This document shows, in pieces, positions 51,634 to 59,822 of a DNA stretch of 64,000 nt. A program made the translations under genes and the position numbers. Source of the stretch: Bradyrhizobium sp. BTAi1 (GTDB taxonomy: Bacteria; Pseudomonadota; Alphaproteobacteria; Rhizobiales; Xanthobacteraceae); NCBI RefSeq assembly GCF_000015165.1, contig NC_009485.1, positions 1,178,001-1,242,000 of the forward strand, written 5' to 3'. The notes under the pieces were generated by a model, which made no database searches, was not told the DNA's origin, and saw only the letters and a program-made list of their open reading frames with translations. Positions within the stretch are counted from its first letter, which is position 1, and every line of letters starts with the position of its first letter.

Positions 51634-54541
51634 CGGTTCGCACACCTTTAAAGTCAATTATGAAATTCGCGCCCTCGAGTATGTGGGGATCGGCGTTGGT
51701 TGCATATCTGATCTTATGCCCCGCGACGGCAAGGTTTGCGCGACTGAGATAGAGGCCGACGCCCCGACCCGAACGGCGACGGGTGAAGAAGATGTTGAAT
51801 AGCCGAGGAACATCTTCGGGATCGACGCCTTTGCCGCTATCAGCAACGACGGTGAGGCCGTTCTTGAAATCGAGACGAATGTAGCGCTCCGCCGACTGGC
51901 TGACCCAATAAACTGAATTATTGATGAGGTTGATGAAAACCGGGAAGATCCGAGACGGAATGTCCACAATCGAGATTCTTCTGAACGCCGCAGTAGCCAG
52001 AAAATCGATCCGCTGATCCAGGAACATCTTGGAGAAGAATTCCGAAATGTAATCGGCAATCTGTTGTCCGGATATCGTTTCGCGCGTACGATATCCACCG
52101 ATCTTCAAGGGCGCGAGAAACCGGAGTCGATCAGCGAGAGCCTGATGCGAGCGAAGTGCCTGCTTGTATGACGCGGTCTCGCGAACGTCTGACGGAAGTT
52201 TTCCCAGGTTACGTCTGACTTCAGATTCCAGCGTCTCGAACTCATGACCGATGATTTCAACGGTTATCCCAATCTGCGCGACGGCGCGAATATCCCGAAG
52301 CTGCTCTTCAAGTTCCTCTTGCCGTTCGTTAACAATGTCGACCGCGCCTTGCAGATCGATACCTTCGATCAATTGATCGAGCGCACCGATGAATGATTGA
52401 TATCGTGCGGCGAAGACGTCGGACAATTCAGCTCGGTTCGTGTCGATCAGATTCAACATCGCCAAAAGATTGGCAGCGTTCACTTTGGTTTCAAGCAAGT
52501 AACCTATGCGATTCTCTATTTCAGCTTCGTCGGCCTTTTGTTGGTCTTGCCATTTTAACCGAAGCCGCTTTAGTCGCTCGTCGATTGAGACCGAAAAATC
52601 TTTGAGCTGATTGACTAGAATCTCACGTTGCTCACCGTAGTGCGACGCCAAAACGTCTTTTGGCTTTTCTGCCTCCATTGCAGTTTCAACTTCGGCAGCA
52701 AGTCCTGCGACCGTCTTGAGTTTGCCGAGAAACGCGTTATAATTATCACGATAGGTGCGCCATTCGACCTCAAGATCACCAAGCCTTGAAGGCGGCGTCG
52801 GTGGCCGCAGGGTCTCGCCGAGAGCGCGAATGTCGCGCACCCGGGCCGCCAAGACGGTTGCCTGCACCTTATCGTTCTTCGTCAGAGTGTCCTTTGCAAG
52901 CGCCATCAACGATTCGGCTCGTTGGAGAGCATCCTCCAAAGGTGAGGATTGCTCCCTCAGAAACTGCCTCATGCCCCTACGGCGTCGCGCTCGCGCTTTA
53001 TCAGCAGCTTCTTTCTGAAGCGCTTTGCGTTCCATAATGCCCGGCAACAGCTCTTCTCGGAGAGGCGCATCCGTTCCGTAATACTTGCGTGCGGCATCCA
53101 TCAAAAAGTCAATAACCAGAAGGCACATTTCGCGGAAGGCACGATTGTCGACCAGTCCTTCGCGACCGGCCTTGTCTTTAAGGGCCGGGTTATCTGCTCG
53201 CGTAAAGCCAATACGGCCAAAGCTTCGTCGATGCGCCCAGAATTCGCGTCCGGCATGCATGCTTCGGCGTTCTTCTAGCTGCAGAAAATCTGCGTCCGGA
53301 CGTCCATAGGGCATGACGCGCAAGAGGTCGCGATAGACAAAGATACCGGAAGAGTTTTTGGCTTGTTCCATAAGATGCGCATGCTGGTTCTCGTCGTGAG
53401 TAGACCTGCGCTCGTCAAATTCAAAAGTCCCAATTGCAAACGTAAAGGGTCCTAAACGATCGCGCCCCTTAGTCGGAAGCGCGCGAGCCGGTGTGAATGT
53501 CCGCGTACCAAGGTCTTTTCCAAATGCAACGACCTGTCCCGTAAATGTACCTTTTTCGTCAAAGCGGCCGTCAATGTAGTGCTCAAGATCGTGAAGCGCG
53601 TCGATGCCGAAGACTTCGGAGGCTCCTATCACTCTTTCGTCGCCGTTGCCGCGATGAAGGTAGACTTCATAGTCGAACTGTGGAGGCGCTTCCGAGTAAG
53701 GGTCGGTAAATGCGGTAAGTGTTTGCTTGAGGCGCCGCTTGACTGCTTCAACTTCCTCACCCGTTTCGGCTGGGCGCACCCAGACGCCCAACTCGTTGTT
53801 GAGCGAGATCATGAACATTGCGGTGCCGTGGTCGACCAGATCCAAAAAGACTGGCCACTCCTCCAGATGCCGCTTTGTCAACGGCATTTTGACCCATGAC
53901 GACTTGATCGCCTCAAGGGTTGAAGAAAAGCCTTTCTCCTTCTCGTAATCAGAAAATCGTCCCCAGCTATCGGCGAGTCGCTTGCCGCGGTCGTCGGACG
54001 CATTTCCGAGATTGGACTTAAGTGTATCCAAGAGTGTGGGTAGTCCATTTGCCAATGCGTCGGCGTTCGGAAAGGTTTCGACGGGAAGCTGGATATCGTC
54101 CAACGCGACAAAGGGATTTTCGAACAGACGCCAGTCGACTACGACAACAACGAATTCGGAGTTGGCCCGCTTAGTGATGAGGATGGTTCCTGGTGCAAGA
54201 AAGGCAACGGAGAGACGCCCAATGCCCTTCTCGCCTTGTCGCGGGCGAGGCGGCAGACCGAACGTCTCGGGTGGCGTCGTATCCGCATTGTCAAACTTGC
54301 TCTCTGTTCCGATTACGAGCCAGCGTTGTATTACATCCTCGCGGCTCATTCCGATTCCGTCATCGAAAACAGCTGCTACTTCCGGGCTTCCACCAAAAAT
54401 ATGGAGAGCTACGTTTTTCGCGTAGGCATCGTAGGCATTCTTCCAAAGTTCGCTGACTGCGGTCGGAGCGTCGGCGATTTGGCCCCGTCCAAGGTGGTCG
54501 ATCGTGCGTGCGCGTGTCTGAAATGGAACCGCTTGGATCAT
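51626..54541 (-). CDS. Dual-GHKL protein: MORC/Hsp90-like ATPase plus histidine-kinase-like module
   Basis: A 971-residue soluble protein. N-terminal GHKL ATPase, residues about 1-130: ELWKNAYDAYAK (Asn35), FDDGIGMS (60-66) and GEKGIGRL (103-110), followed by a transducer-like region to about 480 with KAGREGLVDNRAF. Coiled-coil, basic and charged sequence fills about 500-750. The C-terminal module has an H-box-like VEIIGHEFETL (His766), an N-box NLINNSVYW (874-875), DSGKGVD (901-907), an F-box FNIFFTRRR and the lid GRGVGLYLS. There is no membrane segment. Its start overlaps the methyltransferase stop by 4 bp and its stop overlaps the receiver gene, implying a stoichiometric sensor/ATPase of a DNA-modification system. 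Confidence 0.85.
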   Translation of the reverse strand: MIQAVPFQTRARTIDHLGRGQIADAPTAVSELWKNAYDAYAKNVALHIFGGSPEVAAVFDDGIGMSREDVIQRWLVIGTESKFDNADTTPPETFGLPPRPRQGEKGIGRLSVAFLAPGTILITKRANSEFVVVVVDWRLFENPFVALDDIQLPVETFPNADALANGLPTLLDTLKSNLGNASDDRGKRLADSWGRFSDYEKEKGFSSTLEAIKSSWVKMPLTKRHLEEWPVFLDLVDHGTAMFMISLNNELGVWVRPAETGEEVEAVKRRLKQTLTAFTDPYSEAPPQFDYEVYLHRGNGDERVIGASEVFGIDALHDLEHYIDGRFDEKGTFTGQVVAFGKDLGTRTFTPARALPTKGRDRLGPFTFAIGTFEFDERRSTHDENQHAHLMEQAKNSSGIFVYRDLLRVMPYGRPDADFLQLEERRSMHAGREFWAHRRSFGRIGFTRADNPALKDKAGREGLVDNRAFREMCLLVIDFLMDAARKYYGTDAPLREELLPGIMERKALQKEAADKARARRRRGMRQFLREQSSPLEDALQRAESLMALAKDTLTKNDKVQATVLAARVRDIRALGETLRPPTPPSRLGDLEVEWRTYRDNYNAFLGKLKTVAGLAAEVETAMEAEKPKDVLASHYGEQREILVNQLKDFSVSIDERLKRLRLKWQDQQKADEAEIENRIGYLLETKVNAANLLAMLNLIDTNRAELSDVFAARYQSFIGALDQLIEGIDLQGAVDIVNERQEELEEQLRDIRAVAQIGITVEIIGHEFETLESEVRRNLGKLPSDVRETASYKQALRSHQALADRLRFLAPLKIGGYRTRETISGQQIADYISEFFSKMFLDQRIDFLATAAFRRISIVDIPSRIFPVFINLINNSVYWVSQSAERYIRLDFKNGLTVVADSGKGVDPEDVPRLFNIFFTRRRSGRGVGLYLSRANLAVAGHKIRYATNADPHILEGANFIIDFKGVRTDA

Positions 54542-55683
54542 GCTGCGTCCATCCGCTTTTCCGCCTTGCGCAGCTTGATGACTGCATCTCGCAATGGTTC
54601 CAAGAGTGCTTTGGCGAGGTCCACAGGGACGGCATTGCCGACCTGCTTTCCGCCGGCCATGATGCCTCCTTCGAAATTAAACCAATCCGGAAAAGACTGA
54701 AGGCGTGCAGCTTGGCGCAAAGTAATCCCATGATGCTGCGTTGGATGAACGAACCGCCCCTTCGACGGGTTGATGCAAGCGGTGGTCATGGTGGGACCTG
54801 GGATTGAAGGATCTATCCGGCCATAAACATCGGAATGGCCGGAATGGTCCTCATGGCATGGAAGAATCCGTCCCGATTGACGTCTCGAGCCCCCGTTGGC
54901 CGGCGTGCGTGCGAACGTTTCGACCAGCTCCGGACAGTGCTTCATGTGGATATTGTTGGGGTCGCCAGCCAAAGCCCGCTTGAAAGCCACTGAAGCGGCC
55001 ACCCAGTGAGGCAACTCTCCTAGTGCGTCCGGAGATACGTGAGTTGCTTTCGGTGGCCACGTGTTCATCTCATCAACGCGCCTTCGATCAAAGCCGAGGA
55101 TGAATACTCTTCGCCGATTTTGCGGAACGCCGAAGTCCCTGGCATTGATCACTTTCGGTTCGAGTACGCCATAGTCGGCTCGATCCGCCAATTCGTAGAA
55201 GGCATTTAGAAATTTCTTGTGTTTGGGCCACAACAACCCCGGAACGTTTTCAACTAGAAAGAAAACCGGTCGCAGGACCCGAACGTATTCGAAGTACCGC
55301 AAGAGGAGGGTGTTTCGGGGATCATCAACGCCCGCGTCATTCAATCGGTGCGCCGAAAAACCCTGGCATGGTGGCCCGCCCAGCAAAATGTCGCATGGTC
55401 TTTCATGGAAGCCAGCAACAAGTTTTACCCTGTTAGGGGCGAGCTTCGAAATATCTTCTTCAAAGAGGTGAGTCGACGCAAGTCCCGTATCGATCAGATT
55501 CGCTCGATAGGTTTGACAAGCATACTTGTCCCACTCAATGGCTGCCGCGACGTTGATGCCAGCGAGATGAGCTCCCAATGAAAAACCGCCGGCACCTGCG
55601 AACAGGTCGCAGGCCGACACTTTCAGCTTGTCGTCCGATTTCGATTTCTTTGGCTTGCGCCCGATCTTTCCTACTGTCCCCAC
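54538..55683 (-). CDS. dcm: DNA (cytosine-5) methyltransferase
   Basis: A 381-residue C5-methyltransferase. Motif I SACDLFAGAGGFSLG, motif IV GGPPCQGFS with catalytic Cys106, motif VI ENVPGLL (145-147 ENV), motif VIII QNRRRVFILGF, motif X KQVGNAVP (346-353). The target-recognition region between VIII and IX is about 100 residues, so a single short specificity. The start is GTG at 55683, 14 bp after the small regulator gene; no ATG gives a better start. Its stop overlaps the dual-GHKL start. No classical restriction endonuclease is adjacent. The recognition sequence cannot be read from sequence. Confidence 0.93.
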   Translation of the reverse strand: MGTVGKIGRKPKKSKSDDKLKVSACDLFAGAGGFSLGAHLAGINVAAAIEWDKYACQTYRANLIDTGLASTHLFEEDISKLAPNRVKLVAGFHERPCDILLGGPPCQGFSAHRLNDAGVDDPRNTLLLRYFEYVRVLRPVFFLVENVPGLLWPKHKKFLNAFYELADRADYGVLEPKVINARDFGVPQNRRRVFILGFDRRRVDEMNTWPPKATHVSPDALGELPHWVAASVAFKRALAGDPNNIHMKHCPELVETFARTPANGGSRRQSGRILPCHEDHSGHSDVYGRIDPSIPGPTMTTACINPSKGRFVHPTQHHGITLRQAARLQSFPDWFNFEGGIMAGGKQVGNAVPVDLAKALLEPLRDAVIKLRKAEKRMDAA

Positions 55684-55696
55684 GACGGCGTTGCCT

Positions 55697-55888
55697 CTAC
55701 TTTGGCTTTCTACGATCGAGCAATTCGTCGTCTGGCACGCGAATGCCGGCCTTTGAAAGCGCCTTCAGAACGATGACACGCATGGTGTCGCCGCTTACGG
55801 CAGATCTCATCCGCAAACTCTTTTTGGTCACGACCGGGATCGTGATCTGAAGAGTCTCCTCGGGACCGGAATTTTTTGCATTTCCCAT
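55697..55888 (-). CDS. Ribbon-helix-helix small regulator heading the operon
   Basis: A 63-residue protein: a flexible start, a short beta-strand TLQITIPV, then two helices VTKKSLRMRSAVSG and TMRVIVLKALSKAG, ending VPDDELLDRRKPK. This is the strand-helix-helix pattern of Arc/ParG-type DNA-binding proteins, which bind as dimers to short repeats. It is the first gene of the methyltransferase operon, 13 bp upstream of dcm, the position where controller proteins of modification systems sit. It probably represses or times its own operon. A dyad lies just upstream at 55916-55930. Confidence 0.65.
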   Translation of the reverse strand: MGNAKNSGPEETLQITIPVVTKKSLRMRSAVSGDTMRVIVLKALSKAGIRVPDDELLDRRKPK

Positions 55889-55915
55889 CAGATGTCTCTG
55901 AGATCATGAAACCAT

Positions 55916-55930
55916 GGTAAGATGGTTACC
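55916..55930. promoter_or_regulatory. Dyad upstream of the methyltransferase operon
   Basis: GGTAA-GATGG-TTACC is an inverted repeat 28-42 bases upstream of the small regulator's ATG at 55888. The surrounding 60 bases are AT-rich on an otherwise GC-rich chromosome, and TATAAG on the minus strand abuts the dyad and could be a -10 element. A ribbon-helix-helix dimer could bind here for autoregulation. Confidence 0.45.
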
Positions 55931-56227
55931 TTATACTACGAAACACGAATAAACTATTTAATGTGACGGAGATATTGCCGGAACGAACCATCCAAGCGCA
56001 CGCCGTCGGTTAGGCAGAGGCGCCAGGAGGTCTGGTTATTGTGCGCTGAACTGTCCGGCTCGATGTGGGGCGCACCGTTTTGTAGGTCCGAAGGGTCAAA
56101 AGTGGTCTTGCTAGCCATCCGTCCGGGCCCAGTCTGTTGGCTGCGCGCAGGGTTGAACGGCCAAATTACAAACCTTTTCAAGCCCAACTTGCCCATCCGA
56201 CCGCTCAAATAAAATAGTAATTGCGCT

Positions 56228-56725
56228 TTATCCGAAATCGTGCTCTACTCCCCGCATCCCGTCCCGCTGAGGGGGCGCTTCGCGATCGTCACGGACGTCG
56301 GGTGCGGGATGCGGTGGGCGCATTGGGGCGCAGCGTGGGCTTGCTCGCGCGGACGAACGATCCCGGTGCGACGAGGAAGTCGCGTGGTTCTGGCATCGCG
56401 GTGCTGATGCCAAGCGGCCGATGACGAGTCGGCTGCGACGGGGGCAAGACAGCCGTTCCCCGGGAAGAGCGCGTATAATTCGTAATACCATCGCGCAGGG
56501 AAGGCCGGAAGTGTCGGCCGAACCTGTGGTGACTGCCGCCTGCTTTTCTTTCTGCAGGCGGGCCATGGGAGAGGCCAGCTCCCGACCTTCCCTGCGCCCT
56601 CTTGTTTCCGGAGGGAGAGACCTGTTCGCAAAGCTCGGGCGAGACCACGCCGCGAGAACGGATGTGCATGCGAGATCGAAGCTGCAGGCGCGGTTCCGGT
56701 GGCGACGTCGGTCTCACCCATTCGC
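56228..56725. repeat. Dispersed-repeat-like sequence
   Basis: The minus-strand reading contains KSRRQSPQVRPTLPAFPARW and SVTIAKRPLSGTGCGE, word patterns I remember from many short hypothetical entries in Bradyrhizobiaceae that stem from a repeated DNA element rather than a real gene. This rests on memory. No terminal repeats or transposase could be found. Confidence 0.4.
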
Positions 56726-56767
56726 GCAGGTTCTCACAAATAAAGAACCGCGTGATCGGCAGTTGGG

Positions 56768-56820
56768 CCTCGCCCTTCGAGATGCCCGCCTGCGGCGGGC
56801 TCCTCAGGGTGAGGAGCGAA
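56768..56820. repeat. Inverted-repeat element, degenerate copy
   Basis: CCTCGCCCTTCGAGATG..., a core GCCCGCCTGCGGCGGGC stem, then CCTCAGGGTGAGGAGCG. It shares the TGAGGAGCG part and overall layout with the element at 56922-56967 about 150 bases downstream, so it is probably a diverged copy. Confidence 0.5.
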
Positions 56821-56921
56821 GGTTGGACCCCGAACGTGACACATGCAGATCGAAGCCGGCGCGCTCGTCACCAGGGGCAGGTAGTCACGGCCGACGGGCC
56901 GCGCCGACTTCACGGCCAAAC

Positions 56922-56967
56922 CCTCATGGTGAGGAGCGCCGCTTGCGGCGCGTCTCGAACCATGAGG
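56922..56967. repeat. Inverted-repeat element (CCTCATGGT ... ACCATGAGG)
   Basis: Perfect 9-base ends CCTCATGGT and ACCATGAGG enclose GAGGAGCGCCGC-TTGCGGCGCGTCTCG, whose centre GCGCCGCTTGCGGCGC also pairs. The whole can form one stem. The motif is common between genes in Bradyrhizobium and relatives, to my knowledge. Confidence 0.65.
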
Positions 56968-57117
56968 CCCGCCAGCGCGCCCCCCGTAGCTTTCCGGGAA
57001 CCCGTTCGGTCACACTCCCGTGTGGACGGCCTGGGATGGCATGAAAGTGGCTGGGGAACGGGTGCCTCACCGGCGCCTTTGTGTTAGCGTCTAGGTCCGG
57101 GCAACCTGGAGACATCG

Positions 57118-59784
57118 TTGAGCGGCGAGACCCCCGAGCCGGCGCGGCCGGCAAGCAGCACCCCCGATGGGCTGGCCAACGATGGCCTTGCGCGGCTCAA
57201 GCTGACGCAGGCGCTCAAGCGGGCCCGTCTCGCTATCGCCTGGGAGCGTGGCTGGCCGCATCTGGCGCGGCTGCTCACGGTGATCGGCCTGTTCCTGATC
57301 GTGTCCTGGGCCGGCCTCTGGCTCGGCCTGCCATTCGCCGCCCGCGCCGTCGGCATCGTGCTGTTTCTGCTGCTTCTGGTCGGCGCGGCGCTGCCGATGC
57401 TGCGCTATCGCTGGCCGACCCGCGACGAGGGCCTGACGCGGCTCGATCGCGGCTCCGGCATCGCCCACCGTCCCGCCACGGCGCTCAGCGACACGCTGTC
57501 GAGCCGGGATCCGATCGCCCAGGCGCTGTGGCAGGCGCAGCGCGAGCGCACGCTCGCCTCGGTCAAGCGCATCCGCGCCGGCACGCCGCGGCCGCGGCTG
57601 TCACTGCACGACCCCTGGGCGGTGCGCGCGCTGGTCATCGTGCTGCTGGTCGCGACCTATTTTGCCGCCGGCGATGAACGCCGGATCCGCATCGCCTCGG
57701 CGTTCGATTGGAACGGCGTGATGACGCCGGTCACGATCCGGGTCGATGCCTGGATCAAGCCGCCGCTCTACACCGCCAAGCCGCCGATCATTCTCTCCGC
57801 CGCCAACAAGGAAGGCGCGGTGCCGGCCAACGGTCCGATCGTGGTGCCGGCCGGCAGCACGCTCATCATCCGCTCCAGCGGCGGCAATCTCGACGTGGTG
57901 ACCAGCGGCGGCGTCGCCGAGGCCGCGCCCGGCGAGATCGCGGCCGGCGAGGCCGCGCCGAAGGGCGCGACCGAACGGCATTTCACGATCAAGGCCGACG
58001 GCACCGCCCATGTGCGCGCGCCCTCGGGCCAGCCGCAATGGGTGTTCGCGGCGACGCCGGACCGGCCGCCGGTGATCAGCATGGCCAAGGACCCCGAGCG
58101 GCAGGCGCGCGGCTCGTTGAAACTGTCCTACAAGCTCGAGGATGATTACGGCGTCACCGAAGCGCGGGCCCAGATCGTCGCGCGTCCCGCCGAGAGCAAG
58201 CCGGCCGACGGCAAGGCGTCCGAGGGCAAGGCGCCCGACAGCACGGCGAATGCGGCGGCAGCGCGGCCGCTGTTCCAGCCGCCGGAGTTTCCGCTGGTGC
58301 TGCCGAATGCCCGCACCCGCAACGGGGTCGGCCAGACCGTCAAGGATCTCAGCGAGGATCCCTATGCCGGCGCCGACGTCGCGATCACGCTGACGGCCAA
58401 GGACGAGGCCGGCAATGAGGGCAAGAGCGAGCCGTTCGAGACCAAGCTGCCGGAGCGGCTGTTCACCAAGCCGTTGGCGCGGGCGCTGATCGAGCAGCGC
58501 CGTGTCCTGGCGCTCGACGCCAACCGCAACAGTGAGGTGTTCACGGCGCTCGACGCGCTGGCGATCGCGCCGGAGCTGTTCACGCCGGAGCCCGGCCAGT
58601 ATCTCGGCCTGCGCTCGGTGACGCGCCAGCTCGAGGCGGCGCGCACCGACGACGCGCTGCGCGAGGTCGTGGCCAGCCTGTGGGCGCTCGCGGTCACCAT
58701 CGAGGACGGCAACATCTCCGATGTCGACAAGGCGCTGCGCGCCGCGCAGGACGCGCTCAAGCAGGCCTTGGAGCGTGGCGCCAGCGACGAGGAGATCAAG
58801 AAGCTCGCCGAGGATCTGCGCCGGGCGATGGACAATTACATGCGCCAGCTCGCCGAGCAGCTGCGCAACAATCCGCAGATGGCGCAGCGGCCGCTCGATC
58901 AGAACACCAAGATGCTGCGCCAGCAGGACCTGCAGAACATGATCGACCGCATGGAGCGGCTGTCGCGGCAGGGCGACAAAGAGGGCGCGCGCGAGCTGCT
59001 CGAACAGCTGCAGCAGATGCTGGAGAATCTGCAGATGGCGCAGCCCAACCAGGGCGGCGACAACGACATGGAGCAGGCGCTCAACGAGCTCGGCGACATG
59101 ATCCGCAAGCAGCAGCAGCTCCGCGACAAGACCTTCAAGCAGGGCCAGGATTCGCGGCGCGACCGCAACCGCGGCAAACAGCAGCAGGGCGACCAGGACC
59201 AGAGCATGGGCGACCTGCAGCAGGATCAGCAGGCGCTGCGCGACCGCCTCAAGCAGCTGCAGGAGCAGCTCGCCAAGCGCGGCATGGGCCAGAAGGGCGA
59301 AAAGGGCCAGAAGGGGCAGCAAGGCCAGAAGGGACAGCCGGGTCAGCAAGGCGAGCCGGGCGATCAAGGCGACCAGGGGGATGCCGGCGACGGCCTCGAC
59401 GAGGCCGATGGCGCGATGGGCGATGCCGGCAGCCAGCTCGGCGACAACAATGCCGATGGCGCGGTGGAATCGCAGGGCAAGGCGCTGGACGCGCTGCGCA
59501 AGGGCGCGCAGAGCCTGGCCGATGCGATGCAGCAGGGCGACGGCGACCAGCCGGGCCAGGGCGCGCGCGACGGCCGCGGCCGGCAGGCCAACAGCCCGAC
59601 GGATCCGCTCGGCCGGCCGCTGCCGAACACCCGCGACATCGACGATTTCTCGCAGAAGATTCCCGGCGAGATCGACGTCCAGCGCGTCCGCCGCATTCTC
59701 GAGGAGTTGCGCCGCCGTCTCGCCGATCCGTCGCGGCCGCAGGTCGAGCTCGATTACATCGAGCGGCTGCTGAAGGATTATTGA
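57118..59784 (+). CDS. TIGR02302/DUF4175 envelope protein with collagen-like segment
   Basis: An 888-residue protein. The start is TTG at 57118 with GGAG about 7 bases upstream. Two transmembrane helices near residues 53-92 are followed by another near 170, then a large extracytoplasmic part with FKLEDDYGVTEARAQI-like LSYKLEDDYGV and TLTAKDEAGNEGKSEPF, long Gln-rich helices, and a Gln/Gly-rich region. The latter has 12 uninterrupted Gly-X-Y triplets at residues 724-759. It ends with IPGEIDVQRVRRILEELRRRLADPSRP. TIGR02302 proteins are alphaproteobacterial, of unknown function, and to my memory follow lysA in Bradyrhizobium; here 13 kb intervenes. Confidence 0.88.
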   Translation: MSGETPEPARPASSTPDGLANDGLARLKLTQALKRARLAIAWERGWPHLARLLTVIGLFLIVSWAGLWLGLPFAARAVGIVLFLLLLVGAALPMLRYRWPTRDEGLTRLDRGSGIAHRPATALSDTLSSRDPIAQALWQAQRERTLASVKRIRAGTPRPRLSLHDPWAVRALVIVLLVATYFAAGDERRIRIASAFDWNGVMTPVTIRVDAWIKPPLYTAKPPIILSAANKEGAVPANGPIVVPAGSTLIIRSSGGNLDVVTSGGVAEAAPGEIAAGEAAPKGATERHFTIKADGTAHVRAPSGQPQWVFAATPDRPPVISMAKDPERQARGSLKLSYKLEDDYGVTEARAQIVARPAESKPADGKASEGKAPDSTANAAAARPLFQPPEFPLVLPNARTRNGVGQTVKDLSEDPYAGADVAITLTAKDEAGNEGKSEPFETKLPERLFTKPLARALIEQRRVLALDANRNSEVFTALDALAIAPELFTPEPGQYLGLRSVTRQLEAARTDDALREVVASLWALAVTIEDGNISDVDKALRAAQDALKQALERGASDEEIKKLAEDLRRAMDNYMRQLAEQLRNNPQMAQRPLDQNTKMLRQQDLQNMIDRMERLSRQGDKEGARELLEQLQQMLENLQMAQPNQGGDNDMEQALNELGDMIRKQQQLRDKTFKQGQDSRRDRNRGKQQQGDQDQSMGDLQQDQQALRDRLKQLQEQLAKRGMGQKGEKGQKGQQGQKGQPGQQGEPGDQGDQGDAGDGLDEADGAMGDAGSQLGDNNADGAVESQGKALDALRKGAQSLADAMQQGDGDQPGQGARDGRGRQANSPTDPLGRPLPNTRDIDDFSQKIPGEIDVQRVRRILEELRRRLADPSRPQVELDYIERLLKDY

Positions 59785-59822
59785 GGCCGTCTCCGGCGCG
59801 CGGCCGGAGGTCTGCGCCGGCG

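Larger units (their letters stand above)
55931..57117. other. Gene-poor junction between the accessory operon and core genes
   Basis: About 1.2 kb with no convincing gene. A minus-strand frame at 55954-56208 (84 residues) has no recognisable domain and mixed base use. The rest carries repeat-like sequence: 56228-56725, whose minus-strand frame (SPQVRPTLPAFPARWYYELY) resembles repeat-derived pseudo-proteins I recall from Bradyrhizobium genomes, and two shorter inverted repeats at 56768-56820 and 56922-56967. It looks like a repeat-rich island border. Confidence 0.5.

Noticed and set aside
49382..55888. Detocs or a classical type II restriction-modification system
   Set aside because: Detocs lacks a methylase and Vsr and has different kinase and effector domains; a type II system would need a recognisable restriction enzyme, which is not here.
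55954..56208. An 84-codon minus-strand frame upstream of the methylase operon
   Set aside because: No domain and no clear binding site. It sits in the junction between accessory and repeat DNA, so it is not called as a gene.
56421..57044. A 207-codon plus-strand frame in the repeat region
   Set aside because: Arg-rich reading through inverted repeats; not protein-like.
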